From positions 52,811 through 116,810 of the forward strand of contig JUEP01000007.1 in the NCBI GenBank assembly GCA_000817105.1: DNA of 64,000 nucleotides, read 5' to 3'. The notes under the pieces are model-generated. The model searched no databases and was not told the origin of the DNA. It saw only the letters and a program-made list of their open reading frames with translations. Below are positions 25,138 to 33,636 of the stretch, one piece after another; the stretch's first letter is position 1, and every line of letters begins with the position of its first letter. Origin of the DNA: a marine actinobacterium MedAcidi-G3. Lineage in GTDB: Bacteria; Actinomycetota; Acidimicrobiia; Acidimicrobiales; Poriferisodalaceae. The position numbers were made by a program, and so were the translations under genes.

Positions 25138-25147
25138 ACGGTACCGT
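25138..25147. promoter_or_regulatory. Palindromic bidirectional -10 (ACGGTACCGT) for groES and the hydrolase
   Basis: The perfect 10-bp palindrome presents TACCGT on both strands. On the plus strand it is 6 nt before GTG 25154 (groES, leaderless). On the minus strand the same hexamer is 8 nt before ATG 25129. Two overlapping divergent promoters are predicted. Confidence 0.6.
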
Positions 25148-25153
25148 GCCATC

Positions 25154-25507
25154 GTGGCAGAAGAACCAAATGACGTAGCTACAGACCAAAATCAGAAACG
25201 CCCGATCAAAATGCTTCACGATCGGATCCTTGTGAGGATGCCGGATGACGAAGCTGAGCGCCGCAGTAGCGGTGGGATTCTGATTCCGGCTACAGCCCAG
25301 CAACAGAAGCGTTTAGTTTGGGGTGAGGTCGTGGGGGCCGGGCCTAACGTCAGAAGTGCTGAGGAAGGTGACCAGGTTTTGTTTAGCCCCGAGGACCGTT
25401 TTGAAGTAGAAGTTCACGGTGACGATTTTTTGATCCTGCGTGAACGCGACGTTCACGCGATAGCAGCTCCACGGGTCGAACCCGGAAGTACAGGTCTATA
25501 CCTTTAA
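25154..25507 (+). CDS. groS: GroES-like co-chaperonin
   Basis: 117 residues. The GroES core is recognisable: IKMLHDRILVRMPDDEAERRSSGGILIPATAQQQKRLVWGEVVGAG followed by VRSAEEGDQVLF and DDFLILRERDVHA. The mobile-loop sequence SGGILIP is the GroEL-binding tripeptide region (I-L-I for the usual I-V-L). It has a 20-residue N-terminal extension and a C-terminal tail (PRVEPGSTGLYL) beyond normal GroES. No groEL is adjacent, so its partner is encoded elsewhere. trpEG follows after 14 nt. Confidence 0.85.
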   Translation: MAEEPNDVATDQNQKRPIKMLHDRILVRMPDDEAERRSSGGILIPATAQQQKRLVWGEVVGAGPNVRSAEEGDQVLFSPEDRFEVEVHGDDFLILRERDVHAIAAPRVEPGSTGLYL

Positions 25508-25521
25508 CAAAGGGGACCCTT

Positions 25522-27672
25522 GTGTCCAATGGTGACCAAGAGAGTTATACAACGCAAGGCGGAATAAAAATCCGAGTAGATGTAGCTGCTATCGAGCCAG
25601 AGGCGGCTATCGAAGATCTTATTGACCGGCTGGATTCAGCCCGGGGAGTACTGCTGTCTTCAAGCTACGAGTACCCGGGGCGGTACACGCGTTGGGATAT
25701 GGGTTTTGTTGATCCGCCCCTAGCTGTGAGTAGCAATGATGAGGAAGTTAAGTTTGAGGCGCTGAATGCCCGTGGAGAGGTTCTATTAAGTCCCGTTCGT
25801 CTAGCTGTGGAGGAACTCGAATTCGCTTCGATTATTGAAGATGGCGATGGGCGTATTGTTTGCCGAATAGAGAGAGGAACTGAACGGTTCGAAGAAGAAG
25901 AGCGAAGCCGCCAACCTTCTTCATTCGCCGTCATCAGGACCATTGTCGATTTGTTTTTGGGCTCTGATGAACATTTAGGACTTTATGGAGCCTTTGGTTA
26001 CGACCTAGCATTTCAGTTTGAACCCATCGAGCTCAAACTGGTTCGCCCAGGAGACCAACGAGACATGGTTTTGTATGTCCCCGATGAAATTATTGTCGTG
26101 GATCACCAAGGGGGTATAGCGGAGCGTCGTCGATACGATTTTTCCTATGCCGGTTTAGATACCGCTGATATAAGTCGAGCAGGTTCGCGGGAGCCTTATC
26201 AGCCGGACTTAGACCTTACGTCCATACGTGACCATGAGAGCGGCGAATATGCTGGGGTTGTTGATTTAGCCCGTGAGTATTTTGCTCGCGGTGACTTGTT
26301 CGAAGTGGTGTCGAGCCAAACGTTCATAGAACCATCTCCGGAGCCACCGTCAGAACTCTTTCGGCGCCTCAAGGAACAGAATCCTTCTCCTTACGGATTT
26401 CTGATCAACCTTGGTAAATCTGAATGGCTAGTTGGTGCCTCCCCAGAGATGTATGTGCGTGTTGAGGGCGACAGAGTCGAGACCTGTCCTATTTCAGGGA
26501 CTATTGCAAGAGGGCAAGACCCGCTAGACGATGCATCTCAGATTCTTGCTTTGCTTAACTCTGAAAAAGATGAGTCTGAACTGACGATGTGTACCGATGT
26601 GGATCGAAACGATAAGAGCAGAATATGCATCCCAGGATCGGTCAAAGTTATAGGACGACGTCAGATTGAAATGTACTCGCGCTTGATTCATACAGTCGAT
26701 CATGTGGAAGGAAGGCTTCGCCCCGAGTTTGATGCCCTTGACGCATTTCTTGCCCACACATGGGCAGTGACAGTTACAGGTGCTCCAAAGACCGCAGCGA
26801 TGATGTTCCTTGAGAATCATGAGAAGAGCCCAAGAGCCTGGTACGGCGGAGCCATTGGGAAAGTCGGGTTTGACGGTGGTCTCAATACCGGACTTACGCT
26901 TAGGACGATAAGAATTAAGGATGGCCACGCAGAGGTTCGAGTCGGCGCCACGTTGTTGTGGGACTCTGACCCCGTAGCCGAAGAAGAAGAGACTGAATTG
27001 AAGGCGTCAGCTTTCTTGGATGCACTGAGGTTGCCTCGGCGAATCGCCGACTCTCAGGTGTTGCCAGTGGTGGAAGAAACCAAAAAAGTGTTGCTGGTAG
27101 ATCACATGGATTCTTTTGTGCACACTTTAGGAAATTACCTTCGGCAAACTGGCGCCGACGTTGTTACACAACGATCAGGCTTTCCGTTAGAAGACCTCTC
27201 GCTTCGACGACCCGACATGTTGGTCTTGTCCCCAGGGCCAGGGAACCCCTCAGACTTTCAAATCTCAGCAACAATTGAAGCTGCGCTAGCGCTAGAAATT
27301 CCCATCTTCGGTGTTTGTTTAGGGCTTCAAGCAGTCGTTGAATTTTTTGGGGGAACGCTCAGTCAATTGAGAACACCTATGCATGGAAAAGCTTCATCAG
27401 TTCAGGTTCTTGGCGGCCATTTATTTAACGGTCTCCCGTCAGACTTCAGAGCAGGTCGTTACCACTCGCTCTACGTGCAAGAAGAGATGATTCCGGACTG
27501 TTTGGAGGTCACCGCTGTCAGCGCCGACGACGAAGTGGTTATGGCTGTTGAACATAAATCGTTGCCGATAAGCGCGGTGCAGTTTCATCCCGAATCGATA
27601 ATGTCTTTCGATGACGAGATCGGACTGCGATTAATACGCAATGCGGTCCAAATTTTAACGGAGCAGACGTGA
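25522..27672 (+). CDS. trpEG: Anthranilate synthase, fused TrpE and TrpG
   Basis: Single polypeptide (716 residues) that makes anthranilate from chorismate and glutamine. Residues 1 to about 510 are the TrpE part: GLYGAFGYDLAFQFEP, FEVVSSQTF, SPEMYVRVEGDRVETCPISGTIARG, TMCTDVDRNDKSRICIPGSV, HTWAVTVTGAPKTAAM. Residues 520-716 are the amidotransferase: LLVDHMDSFVHTLGNYLRQTG, LSPGPGNP, FGVCLGLQ with the nucleophile Cys, and QFHPESIMS. The fusion resembles the E-G type best known from Rhizobiales. GTG start with AAGGGGA upstream. trpD is missing from this locus. Confidence 0.95.
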   Translation: MSNGDQESYTTQGGIKIRVDVAAIEPEAAIEDLIDRLDSARGVLLSSSYEYPGRYTRWDMGFVDPPLAVSSNDEEVKFEALNARGEVLLSPVRLAVEELEFASIIEDGDGRIVCRIERGTERFEEEERSRQPSSFAVIRTIVDLFLGSDEHLGLYGAFGYDLAFQFEPIELKLVRPGDQRDMVLYVPDEIIVVDHQGGIAERRRYDFSYAGLDTADISRAGSREPYQPDLDLTSIRDHESGEYAGVVDLAREYFARGDLFEVVSSQTFIEPSPEPPSELFRRLKEQNPSPYGFLINLGKSEWLVGASPEMYVRVEGDRVETCPISGTIARGQDPLDDASQILALLNSEKDESELTMCTDVDRNDKSRICIPGSVKVIGRRQIEMYSRLIHTVDHVEGRLRPEFDALDAFLAHTWAVTVTGAPKTAAMMFLENHEKSPRAWYGGAIGKVGFDGGLNTGLTLRTIRIKDGHAEVRVGATLLWDSDPVAEEEETELKASAFLDALRLPRRIADSQVLPVVEETKKVLLVDHMDSFVHTLGNYLRQTGADVVTQRSGFPLEDLSLRRPDMLVLSPGPGNPSDFQISATIEAALALEIPIFGVCLGLQAVVEFFGGTLSQLRTPMHGKASSVQVLGGHLFNGLPSDFRAGRYHSLYVQEEMIPDCLEVTAVSADDEVVMAVEHKSLPISAVQFHPESIMSFDDEIGLRLIRNAVQILTEQT

Positions 27673-28481
27673 CCTTTCGAACTTACTCAATGAAAAGAGA
27701 CGTTCTGATGGCAGAAGGGCCAGATGCTGAGGCCTACCTGCATGGGCAAATTTCACAAGACGTTGATGACATGTCAGACGGAGAATCCCGGCTTTCATTT
27801 CTTCTGGAACCGAAGGGCAATATCGAGAGTTGTTTTAGGATCACACGTTTGGAGCAAGATCATTATGTGCTAGATACCGAATTCGGTCATGGAGAGCTTC
27901 TCCAGTCCTCGCTTGAGCGCTTTAAACTTCGGTCCAAGGTGAATTTCATTTTTCATCAGTGGAAGATGGTCTCGATTTTTGGTGAAACTCAACCAGCGAA
28001 TATTGAGCCGGGGGTGCTAGCGCTGCAGTCCTCTTGGGTGGGAGTGCAATACCTAGACCTTCTAGGAGATGATCCACTACTCGAACTTTCTGAGTGTGAC
28101 CACGATGAGTATCAGAGTCTTCGTTATCGCTATGGCTTGCCGGTGATCGGCAAAGAATTCCAAGTCGGCGCGATCCCCAATGAAACTGACTTGTTGAACT
28201 TGGCCGTTTCGTTCGATAAGGGTTGCTATCGCGGGCAAGAGTTGGTGGAACGAATTGATTCCCGTAAAGGGGGACGAAAGTTGCTCCGACGTATTCGCAG
28301 TGATGTAGCGATGTCGATTAACGAGGGGCTCTTTGAGGGTGACCAGAAAGTCGGAGAGGTTTTGGCGATCGCGTCAATTCCTGACTATTTCGGTTTTGCT
28401 TCTATTAGGGGCGAAGTGGAAGAGCTAACGACCGAAGCCGGCGAAACCGTGGAGTATGGGTCGCTTAGCGAGGTTCTCTAA
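27669..28481 (+). CDS. ygfZ: YgfZ/GcvT-like folate-binding Fe-S cluster protein
   Basis: 270 residues with the YgfZ signature DKGCYRGQELVERI (K-G-C-Y-x-G-Q-E) near residue 178 and the aminomethyltransferase-like start EAYLHGQISQDVDDM. YgfZ is a folate-dependent factor in assembly or repair of some iron-sulfur clusters. GTG overlaps the trpEG stop as GTGA, so it is translated with the tryptophan genes; the metabolic reason is not obvious. Confidence 0.9.
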   Translation: MTFRTYSMKRDVLMAEGPDAEAYLHGQISQDVDDMSDGESRLSFLLEPKGNIESCFRITRLEQDHYVLDTEFGHGELLQSSLERFKLRSKVNFIFHQWKMVSIFGETQPANIEPGVLALQSSWVGVQYLDLLGDDPLLELSECDHDEYQSLRYRYGLPVIGKEFQVGAIPNETDLLNLAVSFDKGCYRGQELVERIDSRKGGRKLLRRIRSDVAMSINEGLFEGDQKVGEVLAIASIPDYFGFASIRGEVEELTTEAGETVEYGSLSEVL

Positions 28482-28524
28482 TAGCAAATCCTCCGGGGAC
28501 CTGACTCCGAGTAACATCTCTGAG

Positions 28525-28550
28525 TAGCTTAAGATGTTCGCAGAATGCGA
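28525..28550 (+). promoter_or_regulatory. Candidate promoter and 5-prime hairpin for the ABM-like gene
   Basis: TAGCTT at 28525-28530 would start RNA near 28537. The first RNA bases would then form TCGCA-GAA-TGCGA (28538-28550), a 5-bp stem with a triloop at the very 5-prime end. The -10 itself sits inside a perfect inverted repeat ACATCT...AGATGT (28513-28536). Confidence 0.4.
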
Positions 28551-28575
28551 GCCGGCTCAACTGGGAGAAACGACT

Positions 28576-28890
28576 GTGGCTAAGACTGCATTGCTAGCAA
28601 AACTGACTGCGAAGGAAGGACAGCGTGATGCTTTACTCGCGGTAATCGCCGACCTGGGAATGCGAAATGTGTCCGGAGAACCTGGCACCGAGATCTACGC
28701 CGCCCACAAGGATGCAAACGACGAGAATGTTGTTTGGTTCTACGAGATGTATTCAGATGGTGATGCTTTAGCGTCGCACGGTGGATCGGATGGAATGAAG
28801 GAATTTGGTCGTGCTACCGGCGAATTTATGGCTGGCCGAGCGGAGTTGTTTTTTCTCGAGCCTGTGTGCGCCAAAGGTATTGACCTCTGA
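28576..28890 (+). CDS. Antibiotic biosynthesis monooxygenase (ABM) family protein
   Basis: 104 residues from GTG at 28576 with GGGAG upstream; the ORF track begins 14 codons earlier without support. Dimeric ferredoxin-like fold pattern: LLAKLTAKEGQRDALLAVIADLG, GTEIYAAHKDANDENVVWFYEMYSDGDALASH and FFLEPV. ABM proteins include quinol monooxygenases and many of unknown activity. It sits between ygfZ and trpC, with no known role in tryptophan synthesis. Confidence 0.85.
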   Translation: MAKTALLAKLTAKEGQRDALLAVIADLGMRNVSGEPGTEIYAAHKDANDENVVWFYEMYSDGDALASHGGSDGMKEFGRATGEFMAGRAELFFLEPVCAKGIDL

Positions 28891-28939
28891 GTAACGTGAG
28901 GCAAATTAGAACGAGCCGCACTTTGGAAAGCACCTCAGC

Positions 28940-29728
28940 ATGGCTGTAGGTGGAGGCACATATCTAGATCGGATCGTCGCTGAGCATAGAGCCCGTTCGT
29001 TAGCCGACCAACGACCTCTTCAAGACCTACTTGAACAAGCTTTGGGGTGTTCCGAGCCGCGTGGGTTTGCGGATGCCTTAAAGACTCCTGGGTTAAGCGT
29101 GATAGCAGAAATCAAAAGGCGATCTCCATCGAAAGGGGACCTTTTTGCCGACCTAGAGCCCGCAGTTCTGGCTAAGCAGTACATGAGTGGAGGGGCGGCG
29201 TGCCTTTCGGTTCTCACAGACGCACCAAATTTTGGAGGTTCGAGTCAGGATCTGAAAGAAGCTCGATCAGCTGTAGATCTGCCGGTATTAAGAAAGGACT
29301 TCACAGTACAAGAGCGTGACGTAGTCGATGCTCGTCTGATGGGTGCTGATTGCGTGTTATTGATTGTCGCTGCTCTCTCCGATACTGAGCTTGTCACTTT
29401 GTTCGAGTTGACTCGGAGCTTAGGTATGGATGCCTTGGTCGAAGTCCATGATGAAAACGAGTTGGAGGCTGCTTTGAGAATTGGAGCAGACCTTATTGGT
29501 GTAAATCAGCGTGACTTATTTACATTTGAGGTTGACCACGAACGCGCTCAGCGGATTGCAGGGCTCATTCCCAAGGGGATAGTAGGAGTTGCCGAATCAG
29601 GAGTTCGAGATACTGCTGACGCGAGGGTTTTGTATGAAGTTGGTTACTCGGCGGTCCTGGTCGGAGAAACTTTGGTTTTGAGCGCTGATCCATCCGCTGC
29701 CGTGTCTTCCCTGAGAGTTGATAGCTGA
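28940..29728 (+). CDS. trpC: Indole-3-glycerol phosphate synthase
   Basis: Closes the ring of CdRP to indole glycerol phosphate. 262 residues, (beta-alpha)8 barrel. VIAEIKRRSPSKGDL with catalytic Lys, SVLTDAPNFGGSSQDL, LPVLRKDFTVQERDVVDARLMGADCVLLI with the second Lys, ALVEVHDENEL with Glu, IGVNQRDL, and AESGVRDTADA. The 49-nt gap before it contains a weak GGAAAG. Its TGA shares a base with the trpF ATG (TGATG). Confidence 0.97.
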   Translation: MAVGGGTYLDRIVAEHRARSLADQRPLQDLLEQALGCSEPRGFADALKTPGLSVIAEIKRRSPSKGDLFADLEPAVLAKQYMSGGAACLSVLTDAPNFGGSSQDLKEARSAVDLPVLRKDFTVQERDVVDARLMGADCVLLIVAALSDTELVTLFELTRSLGMDALVEVHDENELEAALRIGADLIGVNQRDLFTFEVDHERAQRIAGLIPKGIVGVAESGVRDTADARVLYEVGYSAVLVGETLVLSADPSAAVSSLRVDS

Positions 29729-30405
29729 TGTTCGTCAAGGTTTGCGGCATCACTACAGAGGAAGATGCGCTAGTGGCGATCGGAATGGGCGCAGACGCTT
29801 TGGGCTTCAACTTTGTTCCGGGATCGTCTCGACAAGTTCGTCCATCTGTTGCAAGAGATATTGTTCGACGTTTGCCGGGTGGTGTAATGACAGTAGGGAT
29901 CTTTAGGGACGAATTGAAAGAAACTGTCGTTGAAACAGTCCACGAAGCTGGATTACAGGCTGCTCAGCTACATGGCCGAGAGTCGCCTGAAGATAGTTCG
30001 TGGATTGCAGAACGAGTTCCTTACCTGATTAAGGTGTTTGTCGCAGGGGATCCGGCCATCGATGACCTTGAGCGATACTCAGCCACTGCTGTGTTAGTAG
30101 ATGCCCATGAGCCAGGTTCGGGTGAGGTCTTCGATTGGTCGATACTTGATGGGCGGGAACGGGGACGACCATTGATATTGGCGGGCGGACTGAATCCTCA
30201 GAATGTGGCGCAGGCTGTGAGCGTGGTTAAGCCTTGGGGTGTCGACGTGGCGAGTGGGGTTGAGGCGTCACCGGGTGTTAAAGACCCTGTGAAAGTCCGA
30301 GAATTTATCCTGAATGCCCGAGATTCGAGTGCCTCGCTAGAACAGACCGATGAATTTTTTGACCCTGATGCTCCGAGGCCATACGACTGGCGCGACGAGT
30401 GGTGA
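29728..30405 (+). CDS. trpF: Phosphoribosylanthranilate isomerase
   Basis: Isomerises PRA to CdRP. 225 residues. VKVCGITTEEDALVAIGMGADALGFNFVPGSSRQV near the start carries the catalytic Cys, QLHGRESPEDSSW, VDAHEPGSGEVFDW with the Asp, and LAGGLNPQNVAQAV and GVDVASGVEASPGVKD form the phosphate site. A 25-residue C-terminal tail (EFFDPDAPRPYDWRDEW) extends past the barrel. Its presence beside a separate hisA differs from PriA-using actinobacteria. Confidence 0.95.
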   Translation: MFVKVCGITTEEDALVAIGMGADALGFNFVPGSSRQVRPSVARDIVRRLPGGVMTVGIFRDELKETVVETVHEAGLQAAQLHGRESPEDSSWIAERVPYLIKVFVAGDPAIDDLERYSATAVLVDAHEPGSGEVFDWSILDGRERGRPLILAGGLNPQNVAQAVSVVKPWGVDVASGVEASPGVKDPVKVREFILNARDSSASLEQTDEFFDPDAPRPYDWRDEW

Positions 30406-30423
30406 GCTAGGGGTTCGCGCCGA

Positions 30424-30429
30424 TAGGTT
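30424..30429 (+). promoter_or_regulatory. Leaderless -10 (TAGGTT) for trpBA
   Basis: TAGGTT, 6 nt, ATG of trpB at 30436, so trpBA can be transcribed separately from trpCF. Confidence 0.65.
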
Positions 30430-30435
30430 GGTCGC

Positions 30436-31605
30436 ATGGTGATGATCGATCCAACTAAAGAAGGGCGTTTCGGCGAATTTGGTGGACGTTTTGTTCCCGA
30501 AACTCTCATTCCAGCCTGTGAAGAGTTAGAAGAGGCATTTCGTGACGCGTGGGCAGACCCGCTCTTTATCGAAGAATTTCACCGAATTCTTATTGATTAT
30601 GGAGGTCGACCTTCGCCGCTGACAGAGTGCTACAGACTGTCAGAGCAATTAGGGGTCAGAATCCTGTTGAAGCGTGAAGATTTGAACCACACCGGTTCAC
30701 ACAAAATCAACAACGTGATAGGTCAAGCTCTACTTGCACGTCGAATGGGGAAATCGCGGCTGGTCGCTGAAACTGGTGCCGGTCAACATGGAGTAGCTAC
30801 CGCAACTGCAGCGGCCTTGTTTGATATGGAATGCAAGGTCTATATGGGGCAGGTTGACGTAGACCGACAGGAACTAAATGTTTTTAGGATGAATCTGCTA
30901 GGAGCAGAGGTCGAAGCTGTTTCGTCCGGTAGCAGAACCCTCAAAGATGCTGTGAATGAAGCGCTTCGTGATTGGGTAGGGACCGTCGAAAATACCCACT
31001 ACTGCCTAGGCTCGGTAATGGGTCCGCATCCCTATCCGTGGATGGTTCGAACTTTCCATCATGTGATTGGCGATGAGGCTCATGAACAATGTTTGAAACT
31101 AATGGAGAGAGTCCCGGATGTTGTTGTCGCATGCGTAGGTGGAGGAAGTAACGCAGCAGGGATTTTCTCTGGTTTTGCGGGTACTGAAGCACGTTTGGTG
31201 GGAGTCGAACCGGCTGGCGGAGCAGCCGTCGGACGGGGCGTTCCTGGTGTTGTCCATGGTATGTCTTCTTACCTCATGCAAGACGAAGTCGGTCAGGTCC
31301 AAGAAGCGGAGTCTATTTCGGCTGGGCTTGATTATCCCGGGGTTGGACCAGAGCATGCATATTTGTCATCTGTCGGTAGAGCTGAATATCCGTCGGTAAC
31401 GGACCAAGAAGTAATTGAAGCATTTCAGCTTCTATGTAAAACCGAGGGGATTATTCCGGCTCTTGAATCAGCTCACGCTTTGGCCTGGGTTGTCAGAGAA
31501 GCGGAAACTTTACGAGACCAAGTTGTCCTTCTGAATCTTTCCGGGCGTGGCGATAAAGACGTCGACCAGATGATGGAAGTATTGGGAACGGACAACGATC
31601 AGTGA
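30436..31605 (+). CDS. trpB: Tryptophan synthase beta chain
   Basis: PLP enzyme that joins indole and serine. 389 residues. [24 protein letters not shown] at the start, [28 protein letters not shown] with the PLP Lys, [35 protein letters not shown] (phosphate loop), and [15 protein letters not shown]. This is the TrpB1 class that works with TrpA. It overlaps trpA as GTGA. Confidence 0.98.
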   Translation: MVMIDPTKEGRFGEFGGRFVPETLIPACEELEEAFRDAWADPLFIEEFHRILIDYGGRPSPLTECYRLSEQLGVRILLKREDLNHTGSHKINNVIGQALLARRMGKSRLVAETGAGQHGVATATAAALFDMECKVYMGQVDVDRQELNVFRMNLLGAEVEAVSSGSRTLKDAVNEALRDWVGTVENTHYCLGSVMGPHPYPWMVRTFHHVIGDEAHEQCLKLMERVPDVVVACVGGGSNAAGIFSGFAGTEARLVGVEPAGGAAVGRGVPGVVHGMSSYLMQDEVGQVQEAESISAGLDYPGVGPEHAYLSSVGRAEYPSVTDQEVIEAFQLLCKTEGIIPALESAHALAWVVREAETLRDQVVLLNLSGRGDKDVDQMMEVLGTDNDQ

Positions 31606-32393
31606 ACCTGAAATCTGATGTAGGACGGATGGAGACGTCTCTTCGGGCTAAGAGAGATGGAGGGGGCAAACTCTTAGTTGCCTACGTCACGGGTGGATTT
31701 GAGGGATGGGAAACAGCAGTAGAAGCTGCTGCTGCTGCTGGAGCAGATGCTATTGAAATAGGAATACCATTTTCGGACCCTGTTATGGACGGACCTGTAA
31801 TCCAAGAGGCGAGCGAAATAGCCCTAGCTGCTGGATCTACTCCCGCCTCGATCTTGGCTGCTGTCCCGAACCTAGATACAGGTATCCCGCACGCAGTCAT
31901 GACTTATTACAACCTTGCCCACAATCCGGGCCATGAAAGATTCGCGGCGACCTTGGCGGATTCGGGTGTAGACGCGGCCATTTTGCCTGACCTTCCGTTT
32001 GTCGAGTCGGGACCGTGGCGGGAAGCTGCCGCCGAGGTGGGAATAGAGACAATTCTTCTGGCGGCGCCGACAACGCCAGACGCAAGACTTCCAGAACTGT
32101 GCGCTGCCTCTGCAGGATTTGTATATGCCGTCGGGCTCCTCGGAGTGACTGGAGAGAGATCAACTCTTGCGTCGACGGCAACCGAAATAGCCCACAGGTG
32201 CAAAACCGTCACAGATAAGCCGGTGTTGACCGGCGTCGGCATCGGCTCGCCGGAACAAGCAGTGGAGGCGAGCGAGGTAGCCGACGGTGTAATTATCGGA
32301 TCAGCTGTCGTCCGTCAGCTTTTAGACGGCCACGGTGCTGAAGGGGTAGGTGAACTAGTGGCCTCATATCGGACGGCTCTCGATGCCGGGTGA
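31602..32393 (+). CDS. trpA: Tryptophan synthase alpha chain
   Basis: Cleaves indole glycerol phosphate to indole, which channels to TrpB. 263 residues from GTG 31602. Motifs: [27 protein letters not shown] with the catalytic Glu and Asp region, [16 protein letters not shown] with catalytic Asp, [14 protein letters not shown], and [15 protein letters not shown] and [10 protein letters not shown] small HxHxH gene follows 12 nt later. Confidence 0.97.
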   Translation: MNLKSDVGRMETSLRAKRDGGGKLLVAYVTGGFEGWETAVEAAAAAGADAIEIGIPFSDPVMDGPVIQEASEIALAAGSTPASILAAVPNLDTGIPHAVMTYYNLAHNPGHERFAATLADSGVDAAILPDLPFVESGPWREAAAEVGIETILLAAPTTPDARLPELCAASAGFVYAVGLLGVTGERSTLASTATEIAHRCKTVTDKPVLTGVGIGSPEQAVEASEVADGVIIGSAVVRQLLDGHGAEGVGELVASYRTALDAG

Positions 32394-32405
32394 AACTAGC
32401 CGTCT

Positions 32406-32765
32406 ATGGTAGGCCGGATTGTCGATGATTGTGAGTTGTGCGAAGCAGCACGATTTACCCACTGGTACTACGAAGATGACGTCTGCTGGGTAGCTGATTG
32501 TGAAGCCTGTTCAACACCCATGGTCGTGTGGAAATCGCATGGCACGAATCCGTCTGAAGAAAATATTAGTTGGATGCTTGAACGTCTCAAAGAGGCGGGA
32601 ATTGAGAGGTTCGGGCCGGAAGTTGGAAGCATTGATCGGACAATGAGGCAGGTCCCCGAGCATTTCCATGCCCATTTACGTGATCCACAATGGCTGTCTC
32701 GTCGGTGGACTGAAAAACCAAGTAAGTACTCAGGCGTCGGCGGAAATCGGACACTTCTTAAGTGA
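32406..32765 (+). CDS. Small cysteine/histidine protein, HIT-like pattern, unknown function
   Basis: 119 residues. CELCEAARFTHWYYEDDVCWVADCEACSTPMVVWKSH near the start and HFHAHLRDPQWLSRRW near the end. The early CxxC pair and the late HxHxH recall HIT-family proteins (CxxC zinc pair plus HxHxH), but the canonical HIT spacing and core are not convincing, so a metal-binding protein is the safer reading. It lies between trpA and the cytochrome c gene, overlapping the latter by 4 nt. Confidence 0.7.
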   Translation: MVGRIVDDCELCEAARFTHWYYEDDVCWVADCEACSTPMVVWKSHGTNPSEENISWMLERLKEAGIERFGPEVGSIDRTMRQVPEHFHAHLRDPQWLSRRWTEKPSKYSGVGGNRTLLK

Positions 32766-33115
32766 AGTACCTCAGTCTCAGTTGTTTGTTAGGCCTTCTC
32801 TGCGCACTGTGCTTTGCTTGCGGAGACAACACAGACTGGGTCTCGAAAGGACCTACCAATGAGGTTTACTCTGAGGATCTCTTACTTCTAGGTAAAGAGG
32901 TTTACTCAGACACGTGCTCTACTTGTCATGGAGCTGATGGTTCAGGCAGTTTCGGCCCTGCTTTGCTGGGGAAAGGCCACAAATATACTTACCAAAACCA
33001 TCGAACTCTTATCGAACGAGGTAGGCGGTCTATGCCGGGCTTTGGAGCCAGTCTCACCGACCGGGAAATCGAGGCAGTCCTGGCACATATTCGTGTGGGC
33101 TTCTTTAGTGATTGA
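32762..33115 (+). CDS. Exported mono-haem cytochrome c
   Basis: 117 residues from GTG 32762. A signal sequence (LSLSCLLGLLCALCFAC) ends in a possible lipobox Cys near residue 20, so it may be a membrane-anchored lipoprotein. The haem c motif is CSTCH near residue 56, and the distal Met is probably in SMPGFG near 92. EVYSDTCSTCHGADGSGSFGPALLGKG is typical of small class I cytochromes. It probably carries electrons outside the membrane. Its place at the end of the tryptophan cluster is odd. Confidence 0.88.
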   Translation: MKYLSLSCLLGLLCALCFACGDNTDWVSKGPTNEVYSEDLLLLGKEVYSDTCSTCHGADGSGSFGPALLGKGHKYTYQNHRTLIERGRRSMPGFGASLTDREIEAVLAHIRVGFFSD

Positions 33116-33141
33116 GGCAATCATTTATTCGGATGAAGCGG

Positions 33142-33166
33142 GATAGCAGCTTCGTGGCTCGCTATC
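33142..33166 (+). terminator. Hairpin before bcp, possible terminator of the trp/cytochrome unit
   Basis: GATAGC-AGC-ttcgtg-GCT-c-GCTATC forms a 9-bp stem with one bulge, followed by TTGTCT. Its 3-prime arm overlaps the bcp -10, so termination and initiation share DNA. The T-tract is short, so termination is uncertain. Confidence 0.4.
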
Positions 33167-33168
33167 TT
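33163..33168 (+). promoter_or_regulatory. Leaderless -10 (TATCTT) for bcp
   Basis: TATCTT, 6 nt, ATG at 33175; there is no SD. Confidence 0.55.
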
Positions 33169-33174
33169 GTCTAG

Positions 33175-33636
33175 ATGCTTGAGCCTGGCGACAGAGCACC
33201 CACCTTTACCCTTTATGACCAGAATCAATTTAAATGGCGACTGACGGAACAACGAAGTTCACGAGTAGTCGTGTTCTTCTACCCCAAAGCGAATACGACC
33301 GGATGTACCGAGCAAGCTACTGGATTGCGAGATTTACTGCCGGTCATACCTGATGTAGTGATCGTAGGTATAAGCGCCGATCCTCCTGATAAACAGTTTG
33401 GGTGGGATGAGAAACACAACCTAGGTTTCCCCCTGCTTTCAGACCCCGAATACAAAATTGCTAAGAAGTATGGTGTCTTTGGACCTAAGAAACTTTACGG
33501 TCGCGAATATCAAGGAGTGACCCGTTCTATGTTTTTGATTTCACCCGTTGGTCGGGTCGAAAAGGTTTGGTGGAAAGTGTCTCCGAAAGCGACGCCAATC
33601 GAACTTATGTCAGCGTTGGAGGATATCGGTGAGTAG
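33175..33636 (+). CDS. bcp: Peroxiredoxin, Bcp/PrxQ type, 1-Cys form
   Basis: 153 residues of the thiol peroxidase family that reduces H2O2 and organic hydroperoxides. FFYPKANTTGCTEQATGLRD carries the peroxidatic Cys. In E. coli Bcp the resolving Cys lies five residues later (CTVQAC); here it is Thr (CTEQAT), so the enzyme probably needs an external thiol, mycothiol or mycoredoxin being natural candidates in this organism. It overlaps fabZ by 8 nt. Confidence 0.93.
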   Translation: MLEPGDRAPTFTLYDQNQFKWRLTEQRSSRVVVFFYPKANTTGCTEQATGLRDLLPVIPDVVIVGISADPPDKQFGWDEKHNLGFPLLSDPEYKIAKKYGVFGPKKLYGREYQGVTRSMFLISPVGRVEKVWWKVSPKATPIELMSALEDIGE

